A stretch of DNA of 64,000 nucleotides from the NCBI GenBank assembly GCA_965116325.1, contig OZ220675.1, forward strand, positions 186,001-250,000. The letters are read 5' to 3'. This document shows, piece by piece, positions 23,653 to 32,980 of this stretch (the first letter of the stretch is position 1; each line of letters opens with the position of its first letter). Both the position numbers and the translations under genes were made by a program. The DNA is from JAGWBF01 sp965116325 (GTDB lineage: Bacteria > Chloroflexota > Dehalococcoidia > Lucifugimonadales > JAGWBF01). Below the pieces are notes generated by a model. It ran no database searches. It was not told where the DNA came from and was given only the letters and a program-made list of their open reading frames with translations.

Positions 23653-24678
23653 ATGGACATGGTTGGTCGCTGCAAATCCCTGCTGGCCGTTGCGGCTGCA
23701 GTACTGTTGATAGGGGCGCTATCCTTCGCTTGTGGCAGTGGTGGAGACACCATTACTGTATACTCGGGCCGGAGCGAAACCCTGGTTCAGCCTGTTCTGG
23801 ACAGGTTTGAAGAGGAGACGGGCATTAGCGTGCTAGTAAAATATGCGAGCACATCCCAAGTCACTGCGACGATCCTTGAGGAGGGCGACGGCTCTCCTGC
23901 TGACGTGGTGTTCCTGCAGGACCCGGGTTTTCTAGGAGTCCTATCCTCGGAGGGCATGCTTGCCAGTTTGCCCCAGGACATTCTGAATATGGTAGACGAA
24001 CGATATCGTGCCGGGAATGGGGAGTGGGTTGGCACGTCGGGCAGGGCCAGGACGGTGGTCTACAACACGGAGAACATAGACCCTGAGACAGACTTGCCCG
24101 ACTCGATATTGGGGTTCACCGACCCTAAGTGGAAGGGACGCATTGGCTGGCCTCCCCAGAACGCATCCTTCCAAGCCTTTGTGACCGGTATGCGCGTTAT
24201 GCTGGGCGACGATGAGACCCGCAAGTGGCTGGAGGGAATCCAGGCGAACGAGCCCCGCTCGTACCCCAAAAACACCCCCACGGTCCAGGCGGCGGCCACC
24301 GGGGAGATAGATGTGGGATTTGTGAACCACTACTACCTCCATCGCTTCCTGGAATCGGAAGGTGAAGGATTCGGAGCGAGGAACCACTACATCGGCAACG
24401 GTGACCCTGGGGCGCTGCTGTTGACGGCCGGATCCGGAGTAATGCGTACCTCCGAGAATAAGGAGCAGGGCGAGCGTTTTATCAGGTTCCTGCTCAGTCC
24501 TGAGACCCAGGAGTATTTCGCCAGCGAGACCTTCGAGTACCCGCTGGCTGGGGACATACCTGACCAGGAGGGATTGCTGCCCCTGGACCGGCTGGAACCG
24601 CCGGATATCGACCTGAGCGACCTGTCCGATGCCCAGGGCACCTTGGACCTGCTCAGGAGCACAGGAATACTGCCGTAA
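23653..24678 (+). CDS. Iron(III) ABC transporter substrate-binding lipoprotein
   Basis: 341 residues, class II periplasmic-binding fold of the FbpA/SfuA/FutA family. The N-terminus has a signal peptide ending in SFACGSGG (lipobox Cys). ITVYSGRSETLVQPVLDRFEEETGI starts the mature domain. GFVNHYYLHRF carries the paired tyrosines that coordinate Fe3+ in FbpA proteins, and the C-terminal FIRFLLSPETQEYFA is typical. The ATG at 23653 has GGAGGGGAC. It is the first gene of an operon with the permease and is preceded by a good promoter and a palindrome. It captures ferric iron outside the membrane. Confidence 0.92.
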   Translation: MDMVGRCKSLLAVAAAVLLIGALSFACGSGGDTITVYSGRSETLVQPVLDRFEEETGISVLVKYASTSQVTATILEEGDGSPADVVFLQDPGFLGVLSSEGMLASLPQDILNMVDERYRAGNGEWVGTSGRARTVVYNTENIDPETDLPDSILGFTDPKWKGRIGWPPQNASFQAFVTGMRVMLGDDETRKWLEGIQANEPRSYPKNTPTVQAAATGEIDVGFVNHYYLHRFLESEGEGFGARNHYIGNGDPGALLLTAGSGVMRTSENKEQGERFIRFLLSPETQEYFASETFEYPLAGDIPDQEGLLPLDRLEPPDIDLSDLSDAQGTLDLLRSTGILP

Positions 24679-24685
24679 GGCTTGT

Positions 24686-26314
24686 ATGAAGGGGAACCCG
24701 GCCTCTGCACAAAGGGCCCTGAACTGGCGGGCAACCATTCTCGGCGGCTCCATGCCACCGCTTTCCATCGGCATACCAGCGTCGGTGGTGGCGTTGGGCA
24801 TGGTGCTGCCCATTGTGTACCTGGCTGTTCGTACTCTTGGCGCCGGGTCAGAGACCTCGGACCTGCTGCTCCGCTCCCGCACGCTAGAAATCCTTCTCAG
24901 GACTCTGCTGCTGGTTGCAACGGTGTCTGCTGCATGCGTCGTTTTGGCGGTGCCCTTGGCTTGGCTCACGGTCCGTACGGACCTGCCCTTCCGTAGATTG
25001 TGGTCTATCCTGGTGAGCCTGCCCATCGTGATCCCCAGCTACATCGGGGCGTTTCTCATCATAGTGGCCCTGGGACCCAGAGGGATGCTGCAGGATGCCC
25101 TGGAATGGGCCTTCTCCGTGGAGCGCCTGCCCGACATCTACGGCTTCCCGGGAACCCTTCTCACCTTGACCCTACTGAGCTATCCTTACGTGCTCCTGAC
25201 CGTCAGTGCGGGGCTGTCGAAACTGGATGCATCCTTGGAGGAGGCGTCCCGGAACCTGGGCAGCAGCCGCTGGCGCACCTTCTTCCAGGTCACCCTGCCC
25301 CAGCTTAAGCCCAGCATTGCGGCCGGCGCTTTGCTGGTGGGCCTGTATACTCTGAGCGACTTCGGCGCCGTTTCCCTCTTGCAGTATGAAACTCTCACCG
25401 CGGCCATATTTATCCAGTACGATTCGGCTCTTGACCGCACCATAGCCGCCGCCCTCTCCATGGTGTTGGTAGTGCTGGCCCTCTTGATCATACTGACGGA
25501 GGCGGGGACCCGGGCCCGCTTCAAGTACTTCGGCAGCACGCCAGGACCGGATAGGCCCGCCCCTCTCGTGCCCTTAGGGAGATGGCGATGGCCGGCCACG
25601 GGGTATTGCGCCCTGGTTGTCCTGGCATCCCTGGCGATACCAGTCGCCATTCTGCTGTACTGGGTAGTCCGGGGGTTCTCTTCCGAAGAGTCTATGTCTT
25701 TTGTATGGGGGGCTGCTTGGAGCTCCTTCTATGTTTCCGGCCTGTCGGCGGTGGTCATCGCTGTGGCCGCCCTCCCAGTTGCCATAATGGTCGTGCGCTA
25801 TCCCAGCTACGTTGCCAACGTCATCGAGCGATTGAGTTACGTGGGCTTTGCCCTGCCTGGAATCACCATCGCCCTGGCGTTGGTGTTTTTCGCTTCCAAC
25901 TATGCGTCGCCTCTGTACCAGAGCTTGGTTCTGCTGGTGTTTGCCTACGTTGTACTGTTCCTGCCAGCCGCCCTGGGAAGCATACGGGCCTCCCTACTGC
26001 AGATTAGCCCAAAATTGGAAGAAGCTGCTCGCGGATTGGGTACTTCTCCCGTGCGCGCCTTCTGTATCATAACCATACCTTTACTGAGGTCAGGCATTTT
26101 TGCCGGGGCTGCCCTTGCATTTCTCCTAATCATGAAAGAGCTTCCTGCCACACTTATCCTGGGGCCTCTTGGCTTCACCACCCTGGCCACATCTGTGTGG
26201 TCCGCCGCCACCGAAGCAATGTTCGCTCAAGCCGCGGTGGCTTCGCTTCTACTGGTGCTGGTGTCGTCGGTACCCATGGGATTCTTTGTATTGAGAGGGC
26301 GGCAAACCGGGTGA
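24686..26314 (+). CDS. Iron(III) ABC transporter permease, two fused BPD_transp_1 domains
   Basis: 542 residues with about twelve membrane segments in two homologous halves. Each half has an EAA loop (EEASRNLGSSRWRTFFQVTLPQLKPS near the end of the first; EEAARGLGTSPVRAFCIITIPLLRSG in the second) that would contact the ATPase. This two-domain layout is standard for FbpB/SfuB. It lies 7 bases after the binding-protein stop; the start ATG at 24686 has only a weak Shine-Dalgarno (TAAGG). No ATP-binding subunit follows: the next gene is a TPR protein. The ATPase must be encoded elsewhere. Confidence 0.9.
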   Translation: MKGNPASAQRALNWRATILGGSMPPLSIGIPASVVALGMVLPIVYLAVRTLGAGSETSDLLLRSRTLEILLRTLLLVATVSAACVVLAVPLAWLTVRTDLPFRRLWSILVSLPIVIPSYIGAFLIIVALGPRGMLQDALEWAFSVERLPDIYGFPGTLLTLTLLSYPYVLLTVSAGLSKLDASLEEASRNLGSSRWRTFFQVTLPQLKPSIAAGALLVGLYTLSDFGAVSLLQYETLTAAIFIQYDSALDRTIAAALSMVLVVLALLIILTEAGTRARFKYFGSTPGPDRPAPLVPLGRWRWPATGYCALVVLASLAIPVAILLYWVVRGFSSEESMSFVWGAAWSSFYVSGLSAVVIAVAALPVAIMVVRYPSYVANVIERLSYVGFALPGITIALALVFFASNYASPLYQSLVLLVFAYVVLFLPAALGSIRASLLQISPKLEEAARGLGTSPVRAFCIITIPLLRSGIFAGAALAFLLIMKELPATLILGPLGFTTLATSVWSAATEAMFAQAAVASLLLVLVSSVPMGFFVLRGRQTG

Positions 26315-26329
26315 GGAGTCCAGTCGTCA

Positions 26330-27262
26330 ATGAATTACTGTCCCAACTGCCAGGCAAGGCTTAATGAAGACGCCGACGCCTGCGAACAATGCAACTTTGC
26401 CTTAAAGAATCGCGGGAGACTTAACCGGTCCTGGTTCTCCGTATTTGGGCTGGGGGCCCAGAAAGGCCCGGAGGATGCGGTCCTCCACAAGCTGCAGGGG
26501 AACGATCTTGTGCGGGCCCGCAAGTACAAGCAAGCCCTGCGGGAGTACGACCAAGCCATCAAGCTGGACCCGCTGTATTCGGACGCCTTCAACAATCGGG
26601 GAGCAGCATTTCAGCACCTGGGCCGGTACGAACGGGCCCTGGAAGACCACAGGACCGCCGTCAGCCTGGATCCTTGGGACGCGGTGGCCCACTACAACAT
26701 GGGCAACGACCTGCAGTCCCTCGGCCAGCACTGGGAAGCGATAGCCGCTTACGACAACGCTGTGGAGATCAACCCCAGGTTTGCCGAAGCCTACACCAAC
26801 CGGGGAGTTGCCTTCTTCAATGTAGGTGAGCATGAACGGGCCATCGATAACTACAACAGGTCGGTCCACATCAACCCGGCCCTTTCGGATGCCTACAACA
26901 ACCGGGGCAACGCCTACCACCAGCTTGGAGATTACGAAATGGCCCTGGAGGACTACACCATTGCCATCAGGTTGGACCCAATGGATGCGGCGACCTTCAG
27001 CAACAGGGGCATCGCAAACCTGAGAATGAAGCTGTTCCAGGATGCGCTGGATGACTACGACAGAGCCATCACACTGAATGCCTCCCTGGGTGAGGCCTAT
27101 GCGGGACGCTGCCTGGCCCACCTTCTGCTGGGTGATGATGACCGCGCTCAGAAGGACATGAACAGCGCTGTGCACCTGGGCGTGGAAAGACCTGGGCTGT
27201 TCGAGGCGGTCGACAAGATCAGGAGCAGCCCCGAGCGTCGCAGCCCGGCAGGGGCCGGCTAG
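26330..27262 (+). CDS. Zinc-ribbon plus tetratricopeptide-repeat protein
   Basis: 310 residues. An N-terminal zinc ribbon (YCPNCQARL and CEQCNFAL, residues 3-24) is followed by a basic linker and about seven TPRs from residue 50, several of the canonical form AYNNRGNAYHQLGDYEMALEDYTIAIRLDP. There is no signal peptide or membrane segment, so it is cytoplasmic. TPR domains mediate protein interaction, and the partner is unknown. It starts 15 bases after the permease stop and may be read through from the iron operon. Its end overlaps by four bases the end of the convergent transglutaminase gene. Confidence 0.85.
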   Translation: MNYCPNCQARLNEDADACEQCNFALKNRGRLNRSWFSVFGLGAQKGPEDAVLHKLQGNDLVRARKYKQALREYDQAIKLDPLYSDAFNNRGAAFQHLGRYERALEDHRTAVSLDPWDAVAHYNMGNDLQSLGQHWEAIAAYDNAVEINPRFAEAYTNRGVAFFNVGEHERAIDNYNRSVHINPALSDAYNNRGNAYHQLGDYEMALEDYTIAIRLDPMDAATFSNRGIANLRMKLFQDALDDYDRAITLNASLGEAYAGRCLAHLLLGDDDRAQKDMNSAVHLGVERPGLFEAVDKIRSSPERRSPAGAG

Positions 27263-29886
27263 CCCGAAGTTCCGGCGCCCAGCCTCCGGCGGGGAAGGAA
27301 GCGGGAGGCTATCAGTTTCAGCAGGCCCCGGCGCACCGTTCCCCACGCTGCGCGGAATGTCCACATCTCCTCGGTATATATCCTCCTATGAGAGCCACCG
27401 TAGCGCAGGTTGACATAACGCTCCGTCACAAGTCGGACGGCCTCTGCCCGGTCCGGGAGGGCGGCGATCAACCTGGAGCTGTACTCCCATGGGGTTTCCT
27501 GGCTTCGCCTCCGGATTCCAGCGACGCTTCCCAGCAAAGACATCACGGTGTACGCATAGACCACGTATCCGCCCCTGGTAGCAAGGCGTCGCAGATAGTA
27601 GAAGGCCCCCAGGGGAATCAGCACTGCCAGAGCGATCAATAGCGCCAGGTACGGCCATCCGCCCAGGGGAAGGCTGAAGCTGCCGGTCGGAGATGAATCG
27701 GTTGGGCGAAACGGGGGCAGGTCCGGGAGTTCTTCCTCCGGTTCGTCCGGGATGCCCAGCCTGAGGCGCTCGCATTCCGTCGGGCTGAACTCCAGCAGGC
27801 AATCGTCGGAGGGGGCCGGGGTGCTGCCGGAGCTTCCCGATTCGCCTCCCAGTTGGGTCAGCGAATCCTGCACTCCCGAGGGCGTAGGCTCGAACTCCAC
27901 CCATCCATAGCGTGGAAAGTACACTTCCGGCCATGCATGGTAGTTTCTAGCCTGAACCTCGAAGGCGGTTCCTTCATCAATGGGAATACCCGGCGCCATT
28001 CCGGTTACCAGCCGGGCAGGCACCCCTTGGGACCTCAGCATGGTCACCATGGCGGAAGCGAAGTTGTGGCAGAACCCCCGGCGTTCCACGAATAAGAAGT
28101 GCTCGACCCAGTCTTTGCCTGGGGGTGGAAGGGACACATCCAAGGTGTAAGGCAGCCTGACCAGGTACTCCCTTATCGCCTCTGCCTTGTCGTATGGGTT
28201 ATCCGACCCTGCGGTCAGCCTTGCGGCCAGCTCCTTCACCGAATCGGGAAAGTCCTGGGGGAGCTGCAAGTAACGATCAGCAATCCTCGAGGGGTATTCG
28301 GTGCCTGACAGCCGGAGCAACTGGGGGGTTGCGACCGATATCGACCCGACGGTGGTGTATCGCCTGGGGGGAGTCAGGGTCCGCATGCCTAGCAGCGCCA
28401 CCTGCGAAAACTCCGCAGTTTCGGAACGCCGGAGAAGCAGGTATGGGGCCTCGGCGCGCCCGCTTTCCAGGGGAGACCAAATACCCTCCTCTGCGATGGG
28501 TGTCGCCCGCGCGTCTCCGCTGGAGAGATGTTCCAAGAGGTCTTCCGGCACATCATCGCTGTAGAAAACATCCCACTCTGATAAATCGGGCACCTGGGCG
28601 CTTGGTCCGGCTTGCTCAGGCTCGGCCCATAGCTGGATGCTGCCTTCGAAAGACCGGAGTTCCGGCGGGACGTAGCTGGCGTCCTCGCCACCCAAGTCAA
28701 TCTGGAATGCGGGCGGCGAAGAAAACTCGGTATTGGTGCTGATAGAGGCCGACACAGGTTCTCCCACCGTCAGGAGAGCGTTGGACCTGGAGTGAATCTT
28801 GACACCGATCTCCACTTCTTTCCTGGCCAGCAGCGGCTCCACTACGCTCTGCGGGCCTTCTGCTGTAGGGGCGATAATTGTCGGCTGGGTGTACAGCCAC
28901 CCGCCCCGGAAATAGGTGTCATACACTCTCATTCGCCAGCGATAGGCATCCGGGGACTCCACCTCAAACAGCACATCATCTCCCAGCCCAATCGGTTCTC
29001 CAATGGGCAGGTTGCGAGGAGGGGAAAAGGAGAGGCCTCCCTTCCGGTCGGGCACTCCCTGAAAGAGTACCGACCAGCTCTCCTCCAGAGAATACAGGGA
29101 GTCCTCCACCGATTCAGGCAGAGTAAGTACCGGCTGGCCCGGCGCGGGCAGGAACCATGCCGCGAGTAGTGCAACGGCGAGGAGCGACGCCGGGACCAGG
29201 GCGCCAGTCGCTGGGAAGAGCTTGGCTTCCCCCGCTCTGGCATCGATGTAGTAGGGGTCTTGGGTTCTTTCGGGGCCCCACAGCCGATCTCTCTTGAAGA
29301 CTAAAGCTGGCGCTGAGGCGATCAGGAAGGCCGGAAGGTACCAGTAGTACCCTGTGGGAAGGAAGGCAAGGGCAACCAGCAACATCACCAGGGCAGGCAG
29401 CAGGGCCGGAAATGCCCTGGCGCGGCGCCGCGCCAGCCACACGGTCCCGTAAGAGAACCATATAGTCACCGCAGTCAGCGCCACACCCATGGAGGCTTCG
29501 CCTCGGTCACCGTCGGCGCTGCCTATAGCCTGAACCCAGCTCCCCAGCTCCCTTGCTAGCTCTTGGGGGCCTGCCAGTCCTCCGATGGTCCAGGCGCCCA
29601 GCAGAAATGCTGCTGCCGCCCCGAACAGGAAGGCCAGGGTGTGGGACAACACGCCCGGAAGCCTGAGCCGAAGGAAAAAAGCAGCCGTAAACAGGGACAT
29701 AGCGGCGATTATGGGCAGGGGCGCGAGGCCGCTTATCCAGCCGGCGGAGTTGATTACGGATGTGGCCACCAGCAGCGGGAGCCCAAGCAGGCCCAGCTTT
29801 ACCAAGTCCGCTCCGCCGCCTCGGTCCCGGCCTGCATAGGCAGCTCTCAAGAGGGTCCTGGTGTCGATTCTTTGGTCCATGCTCAT
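27259..29886 (-). CDS. TgpA-type membrane protein with transglutaminase-like domain
   Basis: 875 residues. The N-terminal third has about six membrane helices (DUF3488/TgpA_N). The extracytoplasmic transglutaminase core has RRGFCHNFASAMVTMLRSQG with the catalytic Cys, ARNYHAWPEVYFPRYGW with His, and VEFEPTPSG with the acidic residue. One more membrane helix (WPYLALLIALAVLIPLGAFY) is followed by a cytoplasmic DUF4129 tail. The ATG overlaps the DUF58 stop by one base (TGATG), so translation is coupled. MoxR-DUF58-TgpA is a widespread module, probably an envelope-protein assembly or cross-linking system; the substrate is unknown. Confidence 0.9.
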   Translation of the reverse strand: MSMDQRIDTRTLLRAAYAGRDRGGGADLVKLGLLGLPLLVATSVINSAGWISGLAPLPIIAAMSLFTAAFFLRLRLPGVLSHTLAFLFGAAAAFLLGAWTIGGLAGPQELARELGSWVQAIGSADGDRGEASMGVALTAVTIWFSYGTVWLARRRARAFPALLPALVMLLVALAFLPTGYYWYLPAFLIASAPALVFKRDRLWGPERTQDPYYIDARAGEAKLFPATGALVPASLLAVALLAAWFLPAPGQPVLTLPESVEDSLYSLEESWSVLFQGVPDRKGGLSFSPPRNLPIGEPIGLGDDVLFEVESPDAYRWRMRVYDTYFRGGWLYTQPTIIAPTAEGPQSVVEPLLARKEVEIGVKIHSRSNALLTVGEPVSASISTNTEFSSPPAFQIDLGGEDASYVPPELRSFEGSIQLWAEPEQAGPSAQVPDLSEWDVFYSDDVPEDLLEHLSSGDARATPIAEEGIWSPLESGRAEAPYLLLRRSETAEFSQVALLGMRTLTPPRRYTTVGSISVATPQLLRLSGTEYPSRIADRYLQLPQDFPDSVKELAARLTAGSDNPYDKAEAIREYLVRLPYTLDVSLPPPGKDWVEHFLFVERRGFCHNFASAMVTMLRSQGVPARLVTGMAPGIPIDEGTAFEVQARNYHAWPEVYFPRYGWVEFEPTPSGVQDSLTQLGGESGSSGSTPAPSDDCLLEFSPTECERLRLGIPDEPEEELPDLPPFRPTDSSPTGSFSLPLGGWPYLALLIALAVLIPLGAFYYLRRLATRGGYVVYAYTVMSLLGSVAGIRRRSQETPWEYSSRLIAALPDRAEAVRLVTERYVNLRYGGSHRRIYTEEMWTFRAAWGTVRRGLLKLIASRFLPRRRLGAGTSG

Positions 29887-31085
29887 CAGAAATTCGCCAG
29901 ATGGTCTCTCGCTGCCCCCAGGGCGCTTCCCAGGTCATCGTTTTTCTGAATCCGGAAGGTCGATAGCTGGTCGTCATCGGAGAAATCGGACCCGCGCCTG
30001 GGGTTGCGGATGCCAAAGGAGGGTGTATCGACCAGCAGCGGAAGGAAGTGGATGGCTCGCCTGGACAGAGACCTCCGGATACCAGATAGATCCACTCCGG
30101 GCCATGTCGAAATCAGCACCATCACCGATCCTGCCGGCAGGCCCACGGTCTCCCTTTCCAGAAGCCTTACGAAAGAAGTCTGGCCTTCGCCTCTCACCTG
30201 TGCCAGGGTCTGGGATATAGCCCAGAAGTGCTCCATCCCCATCTCCGGCTCAATCCTGTCAAATCGGCTGCCGTCACACACCAGGCCCACCGTATGGCCC
30301 CCCTCCAGGAATGCCCTTGCGAGGGATGCGGCGATGGTTACGCAGAGCTCCTCGGTGCCTTCATTTGCCCTGCCCACATGGGCTTCTCGAGCCATATCCA
30401 AGAACAGCCAGACCTCGTTTCGCCCGGCTCCCTCAAACTGCTTGGTCATAAGCCGACCTCTCTTTGCGGAGGTAGGCCAGTGAATTTCGTTCATGCTGTC
30501 GCCGGGGATGTACTCCCTAATGGCAAATGCGGTCTGGCTTGTGCCCGCCAAGGGGCCTCTTTCACCGATCTCGCCGATGGTTATGGAAGGGAGGACGCTG
30601 ACCCCGGGGATTTCCACTGTGCGAGGGTGCACCAAGACCTGTTGGGGCTTCCCCCTGGTCCAACTCACGTCGAGGCTTTGGGTAATGTCGCTGGCAACAA
30701 CGGCTACGGAGCCTACGTCGTTCCAGCCTCGCCTGTCGCACATTCCGGTGACACCCCATGTTCTCGTCCCGTTTGCAGGTAGATTAATGGTGGTCTCGTC
30801 TTGCGAAACGGAGCTTTGGAACCGGAGACGAAGGCCGAACCTGGGCAGACCGATCTTCTCCTCGACGACCACCTTGAGGTCTATGGGCTGCCCTACTTGG
30901 GGGTACTGCGATATCTCCTGGCTGGTTACCGCCAAGCCCCGGCTTTGAATCCACGCGATGCCGTAGCTTAAGGCGGAGCCTCCAACGAAGATGTAGAGCA
31001 GCCAGAACAGGGGTTGAAACCCGGTTATGAGAGCAAGAATAAGCAGGGCGGAGAGGGTGGTCGCCAGCCAGATGAAGCGCAGCAT
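29886..31085 (-). CDS. DUF58 domain-containing protein
   Basis: 399 residues. Two N-terminal membrane helices (residues about 5-45) are followed by a beta-rich domain and the DUF58 core. The signature is REYIPGDSMNEIHWPTSAKRGRLMTKQFE; a von Willebrand A-like fold follows (EVWLFLDMA resembling a partial MIDAS). It is the middle gene of the MoxR-DUF58-transglutaminase module. DUF58 proteins are thought to be targets or adaptors of MoxR AAA chaperones. The stop overlaps the next start. Confidence 0.9.
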   Translation of the reverse strand: MLRFIWLATTLSALLILALITGFQPLFWLLYIFVGGSALSYGIAWIQSRGLAVTSQEISQYPQVGQPIDLKVVVEEKIGLPRFGLRLRFQSSVSQDETTINLPANGTRTWGVTGMCDRRGWNDVGSVAVVASDITQSLDVSWTRGKPQQVLVHPRTVEIPGVSVLPSITIGEIGERGPLAGTSQTAFAIREYIPGDSMNEIHWPTSAKRGRLMTKQFEGAGRNEVWLFLDMAREAHVGRANEGTEELCVTIAASLARAFLEGGHTVGLVCDGSRFDRIEPEMGMEHFWAISQTLAQVRGEGQTSFVRLLERETVGLPAGSVMVLISTWPGVDLSGIRRSLSRRAIHFLPLLVDTPSFGIRNPRRGSDFSDDDQLSTFRIQKNDDLGSALGAARDHLANF

Positions 31086-31136
31086 TTTACCTTCGCCGGT
31101 TCAGTGTCCGGTCCTCTTTAGGCTTGCCGGAGAGCG

Positions 31137-32135
31137 CTAGCTGCGTTTCCGGCCTATGCCAAGAAAGGGAATTCCACCGGACGGAGTGGTGTCCGGGACT
31201 GGAGTCGAATCCAGGATCTGTTCTATGACCGCGTCACTCTGCAGCGCATTTCGGCCCGATGCTGTCAGAACTAGCCGGTGGCTCATCACCGCCGGCGCAA
31301 CCGCCTTGACATCATCGGGGGTCACGTAGTCCCTTTCGGCGATCAGGGCCCAAGCCTTGGCGAGGCTTAGCAAGCCTATGGAGGCCCTGGGCGAAGCTCC
31401 CAGATACACGGAGGGGTGCTGTCTTGTTGCGGTTACCAGATCCACGATGTACTTCATGACCAGCGGGTCGGCGTACACCTCCCTGGCAGAGCGCTGGGCT
31501 GCGGTGACATCCCCGGCCTCCACCACCGGCTCGAGAGAATCTATGGGATGAGAGGTCTCCTGCTGCTCCAGGACAGCGATCTCCTCGCTGAGGGGCGGGT
31601 ACTCCAGCCTGACGCGAAGAAGGAACCGGTCCAGCTCGGTTTCCGGCAAGGGGAAGGTGCCGCTGTACTCCCCCGGGTTCCTGGTGGCGATAATCAGAAA
31701 AGGGTCGGGCATGCGGTGCATCGCCCCATCGATGGTGGCCTGATGCTCTTCCATGCACTCGAGCATCGCCGACTGGGTCTTGGGGGATGCCCGGTTGATC
31801 TCATCCACCAGTACCACGTTGGCCATGATGGGTCCGGGGCGGAAGCTGAACTCCTGGGTGCGCTGGTCGAAGATGTAGGTACCGGTTACGTCGCTGGGCA
31901 AAAGGTCGGCAGTGCACTGGATGCGCTTGAATGACACGCCGATGGAGCAGGCCAAGCTCCTGGCGAACATGGTCTTCCCTATGCCCGGGACACCTTCGAC
32001 AAGGACGTGGCCGCCTGCTATCAGGCCGGCAACGCCCAGCCTGACGGGTGTTCCGTTGCCGATTATGACCTTCTGGATGTTGGCGATTATCTGGTTGCCC
32101 ATCTTCTGGGCGACTTCCAGATTGTTGGTGACCAA
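31137..32135 (-). CDS. MoxR-family AAA ATPase
   Basis: 332 residues. Walker A is VEGVPGIGKTMFAR, Walker B VVLVDEINRASPKTQSAML, sensor 1 IIATRNPGEYSGTFPLPE, arginine finger in LDRFLLRV, and the lid domain contains SPRASIGLLSLAKAWAL. MoxR ATPases act as chaperones that insert cofactors into, or remodel, VWA-containing partners; here the partner is the DUF58 protein 51 bases downstream. The start is a TTG at 32135 with AAGGA nine bases upstream. Confidence 0.93.
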   Translation of the reverse strand: MVTNNLEVAQKMGNQIIANIQKVIIGNGTPVRLGVAGLIAGGHVLVEGVPGIGKTMFARSLACSIGVSFKRIQCTADLLPSDVTGTYIFDQRTQEFSFRPGPIMANVVLVDEINRASPKTQSAMLECMEEHQATIDGAMHRMPDPFLIIATRNPGEYSGTFPLPETELDRFLLRVRLEYPPLSEEIAVLEQQETSHPIDSLEPVVEAGDVTAAQRSAREVYADPLVMKYIVDLVTATRQHPSVYLGASPRASIGLLSLAKAWALIAERDYVTPDDVKAVAPAVMSHRLVLTASGRNALQSDAVIEQILDSTPVPDTTPSGGIPFLGIGRKRS

Positions 32136-32210
32136 GTCGATAGTCCTTGTTCAGAAAAGAGGATCAGGCTTACAAAGAAAGCCCGTTCCCATTGCCTTTG
32201 TTGGATGGGG

Positions 32211-32795
32211 CTAGCCGGTGGACTGGTAGGCCCGTCCGTCCTTGCCTCCGAATTCGTACTGGTGGCGCCAGACGTTTCGCAGGTCTTGGGCCTCGATCCG
32301 CAGCACCAGGGAGCGACCGTCGTTAACGTTATGGGTTGTGTGAATCTCCCCGGGCAGGAAGTAGGCTACGTCACCCTCGTTCTGGGTGTACCGTCCCAGC
32401 TCCTGCAGCTCCGGCGAAGAATCGAATACATTGTCCTCAGGATAGATCCAGCGGTACTTGCGCTGTTCGATGGTGCCTCTGCCAACGCCATAGACAACCC
32501 AGGAGGCGCCGTGGTCATGGGGAATGTTGGTCTGACCGGGGCGCTGGACCGAGCACATCACCAGGAAGCCCGGGTTTGGGTGCCCGTACTCGTCGTCGAC
32601 ATACAGGTCCACCCGTCCGAAACCCCCATCATCGGGAAGGGCCAACTTCTCTTCCAGCACTTCCGGATTCTGCAGGAGCCTGCGGACGTGCTCGCGGATG
32701 CCTTCCGCCCGGCCCAGGGGGTCGGTGACCGAAGCAAACACTCCCCTCAAATCGTTGTAGAACTGCTCCAGTGTGTAGGTCGCTGCTTGGGTCAT
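32211..32795 (-). CDS. Cupin-fold protein, cysteine-dioxygenase-like
   Basis: 194 residues with a cupin core. IPHDHGASWVVYGVGRG holds the HxH iron ligands and a second motif, GEIHTTHNV, the third His. The N-terminal helical part and size are compatible with thiol dioxygenases (cysteine or 3-mercaptopropionate dioxygenase), which oxidise thiols to sulfinates with Fe2+ and O2, but the substrate residues cannot be confirmed. It is transcribed alone from a strong promoter, downstream of nothing obvious and divergent from an amidohydrolase. Confidence 0.7.
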   Translation of the reverse strand: MTQAATYTLEQFYNDLRGVFASVTDPLGRAEGIREHVRRLLQNPEVLEEKLALPDDGGFGRVDLYVDDEYGHPNPGFLVMCSVQRPGQTNIPHDHGASWVVYGVGRGTIEQRKYRWIYPEDNVFDSSPELQELGRYTQNEGDVAYFLPGEIHTTHNVNDGRSLVLRIEAQDLRNVWRHQYEFGGKDGRAYQSTG

Positions 32796-32843
32796 GTTTC
32801 ACCTTCCGAAGTGGTGTAGACCTGCTTGGCTATGCTAATCGTC

Positions 32844-32872
32844 ATTATGGGAACCTAGCTGTTCAGTGTCAA
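32844..32872 (-). promoter_or_regulatory. Sigma-70-type promoter of the cupin gene
   Basis: On the minus strand TTGACA (32872-32867), 17-base spacer, CATAAT (32849-32844): one mismatch in total. The transcription start falls about 42 bases before the ATG at 32795. Confidence 0.7.
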
Positions 32873-32980
32873 GAAATGTGGTACCCGGTCGCATTTGCCA
32901 CAAGGCAGATTGACTCCGTATGATAAGCACCGTGGTCTCAAAGGGACCCAAACTTATCCTCATCAGATAGAGCGTGAGCT

